A stretch of DNA of 60,019 nt from Sulfitobacter sediminilitoris (GTDB taxonomy: Bacteria; Pseudomonadota; Alphaproteobacteria; Rhodobacterales; Rhodobacteraceae). This document shows, piece by piece, positions 52,093-59,896 of this stretch. A program made the translations under genes and the position numbers. The notes beneath the pieces were generated by a model that did not search any database, was not told the origin of the DNA, and was given only the letters and a program-made list of their open reading frames with translations. How positions within the stretch are numbered: position 1 is the stretch's first letter; every line of letters starts with the position of its first letter. Where the stretch lies: positions 1 through 60,019 of the forward strand of contig NZ_JAABNT010000019.1 in NCBI RefSeq assembly GCF_010667575.1, in the 5' to 3' direction.

Positions 52093-52857
52093 TCAACTCT
52101 CTGCGGGGTTGGTGGTAAATTTGTAGCTGCGCAGCTCTTCTGGAACCAGAATGTAGATTTCGTCAGGCGGTGTCACCAGCGCGTGACGCATGACCAGTGG
52201 GTCGATCCCCATTTCATCGAGATAGCCCATCACTTCACCCTGACCGCGCTGAATGTCTTCAACCGCGACAAATGCGGGGAGAAGGGTGCTCTCGCCAAAA
52301 TAATGCTGATGCACCCCGACAGAGCCCCCATCCGGGATGTCGCGCGCTACGCCGGATGCCAGTAGGTAGGGGCAGGCGGAATAGCAAATGTCACCATCGC
52401 GCAGGGCAGTGTTGAACCCTTCGGCACGCAGAAAGCGCCCCAATGCCAGCGCCTCCTGAACAGAGCCACCCGGTGAGTTGAGGATGATGCGCCGAGGTTG
52501 TTGTGGCAAAGCATCCAATTCTTTTGCCATCCGGTCCCCGTCACCCGCAGCGATACTACCTTCCAAAAGCGCGGATGCACCGGCTTCGATCATGGTCAGG
52601 ACCAGCCGGTCGGGCAGGGGAGACGTGGGCATAGGCTGGCCGGGCGCCGGTGCGCGGTCAGGGCGGTAACGCCGGGTTTGGTCACCGGGGCGGATAGGCT
52701 CGGTCAACGCCGGGGCGCTGGGCCCGAAGCCCGGCAGACGAAGCCCGTTTCGCAAATCGCCCCAGAACAGCAATCCCGCAAGACCAAGCTGGAAGAACAG
52801 CACGCTTGTCAGGACACGTCTGATTGGATTGCGGGACTGGGTGCTCGTATCTGTCAT
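52093..52857 (-). CDS. membrane-anchored ClpP-like (COG3904-type) protein
   Basis: A 254-residue protein with an N-terminal membrane helix (about 14-33) and a Pro-rich linker. A ClpP/crotonase-fold domain follows: RRIILNSPGGSVQEALALGRFLRAEGFNTALRDGDICYSACPYLLASG, then VGVHQHYF. The Ser in CYSACP and a following His match the serine-protease-like site of this family of periplasmic proteins, whose substrates are unknown. The start overlaps the stop of the frameshifted upstream gene (ATGA), so they form one operon. Confidence 0.8.
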   Translation of the reverse strand: MTDTSTQSRNPIRRVLTSVLFFQLGLAGLLFWGDLRNGLRLPGFGPSAPALTEPIRPGDQTRRYRPDRAPAPGQPMPTSPLPDRLVLTMIEAGASALLEGSIAAGDGDRMAKELDALPQQPRRIILNSPGGSVQEALALGRFLRAEGFNTALRDGDICYSACPYLLASGVARDIPDGGSVGVHQHYFGESTLLPAFVAVEDIQRGQGEVMGYLDEMGIDPLVMRHALVTPPDEIYILVPEELRSYKFTTNPAES

Positions 52858-54139
52858 GAGGATTTCAGCGATGTGACCTGCGCGGCTGTTTCCTTAGGCG
52901 CAGGCGTCTGTTCGGGAGTGTCGTCTTTCATAATGAAATCCACATCCCGCAGCGCGGCGGCGGCGGCGCGTAACTCCGCTAGCGTGAGCGTATCTGCGAG
53001 GCTGGCGTCGTCACGGCCTGACCGAATGGCAGACTGGGTGATCGCAAGAATGAAGACCAGCACTGCCGGCAAAAGATCAATCGCGATTGCTCCGGCCCAA
53101 GACGGGACGAAATTCCGCGCATAAAGGATGACCGCGTCAGCACTTGAGATGGGTGTGTAAGTGGTCTCGGTGGGCGGGGGCATAGCCAAGACAGCCTGCG
53201 CGGCACGCTCCAGCGTGGCCGCGCGCTGGGCGAGCACCTCTCCAGCACGGAGGTGATCGTCGCGGTCTGGGCCCCTCGATCTTCAGCCGTACTAGCGTCC
53301 AGCTCGGGCAGCACGACTGATGCCGCAAGGTCTTGGGCTGCGCGTTCTACCAATGGCGCCACGGAAAGCTGACGCAATTGGGTGATCAGACCGGCAAGAC
53401 GGACAGAGGCTTCGGAAAATTCGACAGAGCGCGCTTCTACCGGACCCTGCTCAACGGTCAGAGCACGTATCCTGCTCAGGATCTGGTTGCCCTCAGCGAA
53501 AGCCTGTTCGACCAGCGGTGTCTGGCTGGCTATCTGCGTTTCAAGGCTAGCAAGTTCGGCTGATTTCTGCCGAAGCACTCGAAAAACAGCACCTCTGCCT
53601 GCAAGGCCTGACAGCCCCCCCGTGGCCTCCTGTTCGCTCAGATCTTCAAAACTCTGCCGCACACGCGATACATCGCGCTCCAGCCCTTGGGCAGAGATGG
53701 CGATTTCATGCGCACGTTCCAGCGACGATTGATAGTCTTGCACGGTGCGCGCCAGATGCTGTTCGACGGCGGCAGACCCGGCAAGCGCGGCCGCGTTCAG
53801 CCAACTCGACATCGCGATGATTGCAAGCGATCCAAGCCCCATTGCCCCCAGCAGGCCAACCCGCGCCCGCGCACTGCGCACGGCAGGGAAAAGGCGTAAC
53901 ATATAGGACCAGAACACAAAAATGCCGACTGAAACCGCAACGGAATAGGCAATCGCGGCAAAGGCAGACATCGCGCCGTTGCTATCAAGAAGCGAGGACA
54001 CGCCAAGATATGTGTAGATACCTGAGGCTGTAGCGAGCACGCCAAGCGCTGTGCCCGTAAAGGTGTCCAGCCAGCCCAGATGGCCTTCCAGCTCCTGCGC
54101 ATAACGCACCCCATGGGCGTTCGTAATTTCCTTGGACAT
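52854..54139 (-). pseudogene. multi-span coiled-coil membrane protein broken by a -1 frameshift
   Basis: The first about 300 codons encode three or more membrane helices (LGVLATASGIYTYLGVSSLL; AYSVAVSVGIFVFWSYML; GLLGAMGLGSLAIIAMSSWL) and a long coiled coil (QDYQSSLERAHEIAISAQGLERD...ELASLETQIASQ). The frame then turns into Arg/Pro/Ser-rich nonsense. The real continuation (VLAQRAATLERAAQAVLAMPPP..., a further helix WAGAIAIDLLPAVLVFILAIT, and a C-terminal tail) starts in another frame at 53237. One missing G in GGAGAGG (53237-53243) restores a 428-residue protein. The family is unknown; it is the operon partner of the ClpP-like gene. Confidence 0.82.
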
Positions 54140-54222
54140 TGACGCCCCCTTTTTCGCTCACCGCTGTTCAAGATAGGAGCGAGGCATTGAAATACCATTC
54201 TGCGGCAACGGACTTGCGTCAT

Positions 54223-54237
54223 GTTCACGAAATGTTC
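54223..54237. promoter_or_regulatory. LexA (SOS) box GTTC-N7-GTTC
   Basis: GTTCACGAAATGTTC is a perfect match to the alphaproteobacterial LexA operator (GTTC, seven bases, GTTC). It ends 11 bp before the mmcB start and 84 bp upstream of the divergent membrane protein gene, so mmcB should be DNA-damage inducible and the divergent operon might be. Confidence 0.88.
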
Positions 54238-54248
54238 ATTAATCGGGT

Positions 54249-54719
54249 ATGGCACAAATTGATCTGCACCCTTCGGTCTCACCCCTGCAACCGGGTCAGC
54301 TTTTGGCACGCGGTGTGGCACGACATCTGGTCAGTCACGGTTTTGCCTGTGTCGAAGAACTGCTGCCGACGCGGGGTTTGCGCGTTGATGTGATGGCGCT
54401 GGGGCCAAAGGGAGAGATCTGGGTGGTTGAATGCAAATCCTCACGCGCAGATTTCACCTCTGACGCAAAATGGCAGGGCTATCTGGAATGGGCGGACCGT
54501 TTTTTCTGGGCAGTGGATCAGGATTTTCCAACTGAATTGCTGCCGGATGAGACCGGGCTGATCATCGCCGATGGCTATGGCGGAGAAATCATCCGCATGG
54601 GGCCCGAGAGCAAGCTTGCCCCCGCACGACGCAAGGCGATGGTGCAGAAATTCGCCGTTCACGCCGCCCGGCGCCTGCACCTGCTGCGTGATCCGGACAT
54701 GTTGCCAGAGTGGGATTAG
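54249..54719 (+). CDS. mmcB: MmcB family DNA repair protein
   Basis: A 156-residue nuclease-fold protein. The core is LLARGVARHLVSHGFACVEELLPTRGLRVDVMALGPKGEIWVVECKSSRADFTSDAKWQGYLEWADRFFWAV, with the D...E-x-K pattern of PD-(D/E)XK enzymes (RVDVM, VECKSS). MmcB is an SOS-regulated gene for mitomycin C resistance in Caulobacter. The LexA box directly upstream fits that regulation. Confidence 0.92.
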   Translation: MAQIDLHPSVSPLQPGQLLARGVARHLVSHGFACVEELLPTRGLRVDVMALGPKGEIWVVECKSSRADFTSDAKWQGYLEWADRFFWAVDQDFPTELLPDETGLIIADGYGGEIIRMGPESKLAPARRKAMVQKFAVHAARRLHLLRDPDMLPEWD

Positions 54720-54916
54720 CGTTTCTTGTTTTTCTGCGCACCGGCAACGCGATTGGCCGCAGCGGTGATTTCCTCTGCGATTTCATAGGCTTCTTCCGGC
54801 GTAAAATCCATTGGGATCTCGATGCCATCCCCTTCAATATAAAGCCGGACCATCCCCGCATCGGTGGGACCGATTTGCAGGTTCGCTTCGATGTCACGCT
54901 CGTCGTTGATGCCCAT
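54716..54916 (-). CDS. DUF6324 family protein
   Basis: A 66-residue protein of a small roseobacter family: MGINDERDIEANLQIGPTDAGMVRLYIEGDGIEIPMDFTPEEAYEIAEEITAAA, then a basic tail. It is probably cytoplasmic and of unknown function. It converges with mmcB, overlapping its stop by 4 bp. Confidence 0.85.
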   Translation of the reverse strand: MGINDERDIEANLQIGPTDAGMVRLYIEGDGIEIPMDFTPEEAYEIAEEITAAANRVAGAQKNKKR

Positions 54917-54996
54917 GGGTGCCTCCCGTCTGATCGGAGCTATCGCTAGCCTGACGGGCCTTGAAAGGCAAGCGGGGCGAAGCGCATGCTCAGACG

Positions 54997-55479
54997 ATGG
55001 ATGGGGTCGAGATTCGCAGATTTACCGCCACTGATCGGGATTGGCTGGTGGCACAGCACCGGGACCACTACGCGCGGGCGGAAGGGTTTGATGAGACATT
55101 TGGCGTCCTCGTGGCGCAAATAATTGATGATTTCATCGCCGACCATGACTCAAGCCGCGAGGCGGGATGGATCGCCTGGGACGGAGATCAGCGGCTGGGG
55201 TGTATTTTCTGTGTGAAACTGGATGGGGAAACCGCCAAGCTGCGCTTGTTTCTTTTGACTAAAGGCGCGCGTGGCAAGGGGCTGGGGCGGCGGCTGCTGG
55301 CAACCTGCGTGGACTTTGCGCGGGCGCAGGGATACCGGCGGATGAAACTCTGGACCCATGAATCCCACCGGGCTGCAGGGGCTCTTTATGCCAAAACAGG
55401 CTGGACACTCACGTCATCTGAGCCCGTGGTTTCGTTTGGTCAGTCGCTTGTTGAGCAACATTGGGAAATCGGCCTTTGA
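54997..55479 (+). CDS. GNAT family N-acetyltransferase
   Basis: A 160-residue acetyltransferase. The CoA-binding motif is LFLLTKGARGKGLGRRLLATCVDFARAQGYRRMKLWTHESHRAAGALYAKTGW, the standard GNAT motif A and following Tyr. The substrate is unknown. I chose the ATG at MDGVEIRRF; a TTG 12 codons upstream is open. It overlaps the next gene's start region. Confidence 0.85.
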   Translation: MDGVEIRRFTATDRDWLVAQHRDHYARAEGFDETFGVLVAQIIDDFIADHDSSREAGWIAWDGDQRLGCIFCVKLDGETAKLRLFLLTKGARGKGLGRRLLATCVDFARAQGYRRMKLWTHESHRAAGALYAKTGWTLTSSEPVVSFGQSLVEQHWEIGL

Positions 55480-56335
55480 GCCGATTTCCGGACAGGCGGC
55501 AGCCGCTGCGACGGGGATACAGGTTGGTCTGGCGCTGGTCGCAACGCGTGCGCTGGCCGAAGAGGTCAGTCCGATGACCCTTGCCATGTTGAGATACGGA
55601 ATCGGCGTCACCATCCTGTTGCCATTCTTTCTGAGAATGAAACGTCCGCCCATTGCGTGTGCTGATCTGCTTCCGATACTGGCCCTTGGTGTTGGCCAGT
55701 TTGCGGTCTTGATCGCCTTGCTGAACCTCGGATTGCAAAGCGTTTCCGCCTCGCAGGGCGGCGTCATCTTCGCGACATTCCCTCTGGTTACGATCCTGTT
55801 TGCGGCCTCTCTTGGTCGGGAACAGCTGACAGTATTGCGTAGCCTTGGGGCTTTAATGTCGTTCGCCGGTGTTACCCTTTGTCTGGGGGCCAGTGATCTG
55901 CCCAGCAGCATCTCAGGGGCGGGTCTGATTTTTGCGTCTGCTTGTGTCGGGGCCTTGTGTTCGGTGTTCTACCGTCCCTACCTGCAAAGATATCCAACGT
56001 TGCAGATCGGCACGCTCGCCATGGTAGCGGCAACCGCAGCACTGATTCCCGGTGTTTTGATCGAGAACCCCGTTGCTGAACTGACCAAATTGTCTGTTCA
56101 GAGTTGGGGATTGATCGGATTTATCGGTCTGGCCAGCGGTGCCGGCTATCTCTTGTGGCTGACGGCGCTCAAGAACACCGATGCAGGAGAGGCAACCGTT
56201 TTGATGGGGCTGTCGCCCGTCACTGCCGCTGTTGTTGGGGCTGGGTTGCTGCGCGAACCCATTGGCTTTGTCTTTCTTGTGGGTCTTGCACTGGCACTTT
56301 TGGGGGTCAGCCTTGCAGTTCTTAGCCGAGGCTGA
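55388..56335 (+). CDS. EamA family transporter (DMT superfamily)
   Basis: A protein of up to 315 residues with about nine to ten membrane helices in two EamA repeats (first repeat from ALVATRALAEEVSPMTLAMLRYG; second from GAGLIFASACVGALCSVFYRPYL). It is a small-molecule exporter of unknown substrate. The start is uncertain: the ATG used here has AGGGG upstream but overlaps the GNAT gene by 92 bp; a TTG at 55448 would shorten the overlap to 32 bp and still keep all helices. Confidence 0.85.
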   Translation: MPKQAGHSRHLSPWFRLVSRLLSNIGKSAFEPISGQAAAAATGIQVGLALVATRALAEEVSPMTLAMLRYGIGVTILLPFFLRMKRPPIACADLLPILALGVGQFAVLIALLNLGLQSVSASQGGVIFATFPLVTILFAASLGREQLTVLRSLGALMSFAGVTLCLGASDLPSSISGAGLIFASACVGALCSVFYRPYLQRYPTLQIGTLAMVAATAALIPGVLIENPVAELTKLSVQSWGLIGFIGLASGAGYLLWLTALKNTDAGEATVLMGLSPVTAAVVGAGLLREPIGFVFLVGLALALLGVSLAVLSRG

Positions 56336-56402
56336 TCCCTGCCATTTGATCTGTCTCTTGGGTCTTGCAATCTTTTGGCGTGGCGGCTAAATCCGCCCTA
56401 GT

Positions 56403-56479
56403 GCCGCCTTAGCTCAGTTGGTTAGAGCGCTTGATTGTGGATCAAGAGGTCCCTGGTTCGAGACCAGGAGGTGGTACCA
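56403..56479 (+). tRNA. tRNA-His (GTG anticodon)
   Basis: A complete 77-nt cloverleaf: acceptor GCCGCCT / AGGTGGT, D arm GCTC/GAGC, anticodon stem CTTGA/TCAAG with loop TTGTGGA (anticodon GTG), T arm CCTGG TTCGAGA CCAGG, and encoded CCA. The discriminator is A73 and the base before position 1 is T, so the normally universal G-1:C73 pair of tRNA-His is absent. This derived form is known from a subset of Alphaproteobacteria that includes Rhodobacterales. Confidence 0.97.
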
Positions 56480-56584
56480 CCCCCTCAACTTCGCTGATAT
56501 TCAATGCGCAGGGATCGGAGAGGCTTACGCTTGTCCGCGAGCCGGGTGACGAGCGCAGTTGCCCGCACTCCTCAACGTGAGGGG

Positions 56585-56869
56585 TTATTCCACGGTGACC
56601 GTCTGGCGTAACGCGCCCGTGAGGCGGTCAAAGATCAGTATAGTATCTTGCGATGTGACGACGGCATACCAGTCGGGCCCCTGCGTGAAGGCGACGGCCG
56701 TTGCACCTTGTGGCAAAGTGATCATGTCGGGCAGCGAAGGGGCGTCGCGGTTCAGGCGCGTGACAAGCAGGCCAATCACCACTAGAACCCCGCAAATCAT
56801 CACCACGGTCAGTACCGTCACCAACCGCCGCAGAAACCGCAGGTTTGCAGGCTCAATCGGATCTTCCAT
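56585..56869 (-). CDS. DUF6476 family membrane protein
   Basis: A 94-residue protein with one membrane helix (about residues 14-37, VTVLTVVMICGVLVVIGLLV), then a beta-rich domain (LPDMITLPQGATAVAFTQGPDWYAVVTSQDTILIFDRLTGALRQTVTVE). The family is conserved beside rluD in roseobacters. The start codon overlaps that of rluD on the other strand (shared CATG). Confidence 0.85.
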   Translation of the reverse strand: MEDPIEPANLRFLRRLVTVLTVVMICGVLVVIGLLVTRLNRDAPSLPDMITLPQGATAVAFTQGPDWYAVVTSQDTILIFDRLTGALRQTVTVE

Positions 56870-57902
56870 GTCAGTCCACCGCCGTATTTCATTCGTTTTC
56901 GGGGAAAGCCCGCCGCCCCGCCTTGATAAGGCGCTCGCGCGGGATGTGCCAGAGGATGCAAACCTGTCGCGCACACGGCTGGGTAAGCTGATTGAGCAGG
57001 GGGCGGTCAAGATCGACGGTGCGGTTGCCCGTGATCCGCGCGCAAAGGTGACCGAGGGCCAAGTGGTAGAGATCGGCGTGGAGGAGGCAGAGGAAAGCCA
57101 TATCCTGCCCGAGGATATCCCGCTGGAGATCGTGTTCGAAGATGACGACCTGATCGTCGTCAATAAACCTGCGGGGATGGTTGTGCATCCGGCACCCGGT
57201 ACACCCTCAGGGACGTTGGTCAATGCGCTGATGGCGCATTGCGGCGATAACCTGTCCGGCGTGGGTGGGATGAAACGGCCGGGCATCGTGCACCGTATTG
57301 ACAAGGAAACCAGTGGCTTGCTGGTCGTTGCGAAATCAGATGCAGCGCATCATGGGCTGGCAGCACAGTTTGAGAAACATACAGTTGAACGCTACTACAA
57401 GGCGCTGGTCTACGGTGTGCCGGATGCGAACGACCCGCGTCTTCGAGGGGTCAAGGGCGCGTCTTTTGAACCGGGAAATATCCTGAAGATCACAACACAG
57501 CTGGCCCGGCACAAGACAGACCGGCAACGTCAGGCAGTGTTGTTTCAGGGCGGCAAACATGCGGTGACCCGCGCGCGCACCGTGGAAAGCTTTGGCACGC
57601 CGCCGGTTCTTGCGCTGATGGAATGCTGGCTTGAGACCGGGCGCACACATCAGATCAGGGTGCATATGGCCCATGCGGGGCATGGACTGGTTGGCGATCC
57701 TACCTATGGCGGCAAACGTAAGCTGCCAAAGAATGCGCTGCCGGAGCTGGCGACAGATGCCGTACGCGATTTTCCGCGACAGGCGCTCCACGCGGCCGTT
57801 CTGGGCTTTGATCATCCTGTGACCGGTGAAATAGTGCGTTTTGAAGCGCCTTTGCCACAAGATATGGCGGATTTGCTGGATGCCGTGCGTCTGGCGGTCT
57901 GA
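56868..57902 (+). CDS. rluD: 23S rRNA pseudouridine synthase, RluD family
   Basis: A 344-residue enzyme. The S4 RNA-binding domain is N-terminal (LDKALARDV...SRTRLGKLIEQGAVKIDG), and the catalytic domain has D145 in HRIDKETSGLLVVAK. It makes pseudouridines in 23S rRNA helix 69 in other bacteria. The start ATG shares two bases with the divergent DUF6476 start, and no ribosome binding site is obvious. Confidence 0.94.
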   Translation: MSVHRRISFVFGESPPPRLDKALARDVPEDANLSRTRLGKLIEQGAVKIDGAVARDPRAKVTEGQVVEIGVEEAEESHILPEDIPLEIVFEDDDLIVVNKPAGMVVHPAPGTPSGTLVNALMAHCGDNLSGVGGMKRPGIVHRIDKETSGLLVVAKSDAAHHGLAAQFEKHTVERYYKALVYGVPDANDPRLRGVKGASFEPGNILKITTQLARHKTDRQRQAVLFQGGKHAVTRARTVESFGTPPVLALMECWLETGRTHQIRVHMAHAGHGLVGDPTYGGKRKLPKNALPELATDAVRDFPRQALHAAVLGFDHPVTGEIVRFEAPLPQDMADLLDAVRLAV

Positions 57903-57992
57903 AATCAACAGCACATCCGCGTGACAGCACAGTAATGTAACTTCCTGTTTACACATCTTGTGCCAATATTAACAAAACGCACAAGGCACGCC

Positions 57993-58021
57993 TTGAAATC
58001 GACCGTTATCGCAACCATATC
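57993..58021 (+). promoter_or_regulatory. candidate rpoH promoter
   Basis: TTGAAA (-35) and CATATC (-10) with 17-bp spacing lie about 50 bp before the rpoH start. The CTTGAAA and CCATAT context also resembles heat-shock (sigma-32-type) promoters, so autoregulation is possible. Only sequence resemblance supports this. Confidence 0.45.
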
Positions 58022-58071
58022 CATGTTAAGCCTTTAAACATAAGGCTCCGCATATGAGGAAAGGGGACAAT

Positions 58072-58968
58072 ATGGCCAACTATGCAAATTTGCCGGCGCC
58101 TACGCCGGAAGGTGGTCTTAACCGCTATATGCAGGAGATCCGAAAATTTCCGCTCCTTGAGCCTGAAGAGGAATACATGCTCGCCAAGCGTTGGGTTGAA
58201 CAGGAAGACACCGAAGCTGCGCACAAGATGGTAACATCGCACCTGCGTTTGGCGGCAAAGATCGCCATGGGGTATCGTGGTTATGGTTTGCCACAGGCCG
58301 AAGTGATTTCGGAAGCCAACGTGGGCCTGATGCAGGCCGTAAAGCGGTTTGACCCGGAAAAGGGGTTCCGTCTGGCCACCTATGCCATGTGGTGGATCCG
58401 GGCATCGATTCAGGAGTATATACTGCGGTCGTGGTCCTTGGTGAAACTGGGCACAACATCCGGTCAGAAAAAGCTGTTCTTCAATCTGCGCAAAGCCAAG
58501 AACAAGATCGGCGCGTTGGAAGAAGGCGATTTGCGCCCCGAGAACGTTAAACGTATCGCAACCGACCTTGGCGTGACCGAGGCCGAGGTGATCTCGATGA
58601 ACCGGCGTATGTCTGGTGGGGATGCTTCATTGAATGCGCAGGTCGGTTCTGATGGCGAGGGTGCCATGCAATGGCAAGACTGGCTTGAGGATGAGGACGC
58701 AGATCAGGCCGCCGATTATGCCGAGCGGGATGAGCTGGAAACCCGTCGTGAGATGCTGGCCGAGGCGCTGGACGTGCTGAATGACCGGGAAAAGGACATC
58801 CTGACACAGCGCAGATTGAGCGATGAGACAATCACGCTTGAAGACCTGAGCACAAAGTACGATGTCAGCCGTGAACGGATCCGCCAGATTGAGGTGCGGG
58901 CATTCGAGAAACTGCAAAAGCGCATGCGCGAGCTGGCAAAGGAAAAGGGCATGATGGCCACCGCCTGA
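58072..58968 (+). CDS. rpoH: RNA polymerase sigma-32 (heat shock) factor RpoH
   Basis: A 298-residue alternative sigma factor. RpoH hallmarks are LNRYMQEIRKFPLLEPEEEYMLAKRW, the region 2 core NVGLMQAVKRFDPEKGFRLATYAMWWIRASIQEYILRSWSLVK, the RpoH box QKKLFFNLRKAKNKIGA (about 135-152), and region 4 [32 protein letters not shown] precedes the chosen ATG. Alphaproteobacteria often have a second RpoH elsewhere. Confidence 0.96.
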   Translation: MANYANLPAPTPEGGLNRYMQEIRKFPLLEPEEEYMLAKRWVEQEDTEAAHKMVTSHLRLAAKIAMGYRGYGLPQAEVISEANVGLMQAVKRFDPEKGFRLATYAMWWIRASIQEYILRSWSLVKLGTTSGQKKLFFNLRKAKNKIGALEEGDLRPENVKRIATDLGVTEAEVISMNRRMSGGDASLNAQVGSDGEGAMQWQDWLEDEDADQAADYAERDELETRREMLAEALDVLNDREKDILTQRRLSDETITLEDLSTKYDVSRERIRQIEVRAFEKLQKRMRELAKEKGMMATA

Positions 58969-58992
58969 TCCCATTTCCTTGACGAAAGACAG

Positions 58993-59027
58993 ACCCTGCC
59001 CACATCATTGGGCAGGGTTTCTTTTTT
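58993..59027 (+). terminator. rho-independent terminator of rpoH
   Basis: An 8-bp GC-rich stem CCCTGCCC / GGGCAGGG with loop ACATCATT is followed by TTTCTTTTTT. It ends 14 bp before the next start codon, so the DksA-like gene probably depends on its own promoter or on read-through. Confidence 0.9.
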
Positions 59028-59040
59028 GGGAGACGATGTG

Positions 59041-59310
59041 ATGGCCGGTGGATGGGCAAAAGACGGAGCGGTTTCAGAGCAGATCGAGGCGTCAATCAAT
59101 GACGAGTTGGCGCGGCTGAAAGCGCGGCGCACACCTGTAGGCGAAAGCCTAACCCATTGTGCGGAATGCGACGAGCCGATCCCAGAGGCGCGGCGGCAGG
59201 CGATTCCCGGCGTAAAACTCTGTGTTAATTGCGTGGCAGAGCGCGATAAGCAGTTCAAGGCACGAGGCGGGATCAACAGGCGCGGCTCAAAGGACAGTCA
59301 GCTGAAGTAG
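59041..59310 (+). CDS. DksA/TraR family C4 zinc finger protein
   Basis: An 89-residue protein with the zinc finger C40, C43, C61 and C64 (HCAECDEPIPEARRQAIPGVKLCVNC), the YbiI-like short DksA/TraR form. It lacks the long N-terminal coiled coil of true DksA, so a full DksA role at RNA polymerase is doubtful. GGGAGA precedes the ATG by nine bases. Confidence 0.88.
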   Translation: MAGGWAKDGAVSEQIEASINDELARLKARRTPVGESLTHCAECDEPIPEARRQAIPGVKLCVNCVAERDKQFKARGGINRRGSKDSQLK

Positions 59311-59422
59311 TATTGGCGACTTGAGGTCATATCGGTCCTGCCTGCGCCAAGCTCATATTTGAATGTTTTGAATATCCTGAGATCGCGGCTAGGCTGAAGG
59401 TTCACAGCCTAGGGAGGACATC

Positions 59423-59896
59423 ATGTTCAAGGCATTTCTAACGCTTCTATTCGCTACAGTCTTTGCCCTTTCAGGGGTCATGACCGCTGACGCTTCGGAA
59501 CGGTATGGCAAGCAGAAAGGTGTCTATCACATCAACTATGACGGCGGCCCGGAGTCAAAGACATACAAGGGCGCCATGCGCAACATTCAGAACCACATCA
59601 ACGCGGTTGGCGCTGAAAATATGGACATCAAAGTCGTCTTACATGGCAATGGTCTGGGCGTGCTGATGAGTGCAAAGGAAGACGATACACTACAGACGGC
59701 GGTCTCTTCGCTGAAAGGGCAAAACGTCAGCTTTCAGGTTTGCAACAATACTCTGAAGGGACGCAAGATCAGTTATTCAAACGATCTTTATGATGTTTGG
59801 GAAGAAGATATCGTTCCGTCCAGTGTTGCCGAGCTGTCGCATCTTCAGGAGCTATGCTCAAAAGTTGGTGACGGCGTGATCAGGCGGCTTGATTAA
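59423..59896 (+). CDS. secreted DsrE-family protein with an IS-derived C-terminus
   Basis: A 157-residue protein with a signal peptide ending TADASE (about residue 25) and a DsrE-like fold: VYHINYDGGPESKTYKGAMRNIQNHINAVGAENMDIKVVLHGNGLGVLM, then VSFQVCNNTLKGRKISYSNDLYDV (candidate catalytic Cys). The family normally ends a few residues after VAELSHLQ; here a different tail (ELCSKVGDGVIRRLD) follows and lies within the neighbouring IS256-like element. The gene therefore seems to have lost its own last residues to an insertion, though the core is intact. Confidence 0.8.
   Translation: MFKAFLTLLFATVFALSGVMTADASERYGKQKGVYHINYDGGPESKTYKGAMRNIQNHINAVGAENMDIKVVLHGNGLGVLMSAKEDDTLQTAVSSLKGQNVSFQVCNNTLKGRKISYSNDLYDVWEEDIVPSSVAELSHLQELCSKVGDGVIRRLD

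Noticed and set aside
16866..53243. Programmed frameshifting as an explanation of the split genes
   Set aside because: No slippery heptamer or downstream stimulatory structure was seen at the three junctions, and cupin, YjbQ and the coiled-coil protein are not families known to use recoding.
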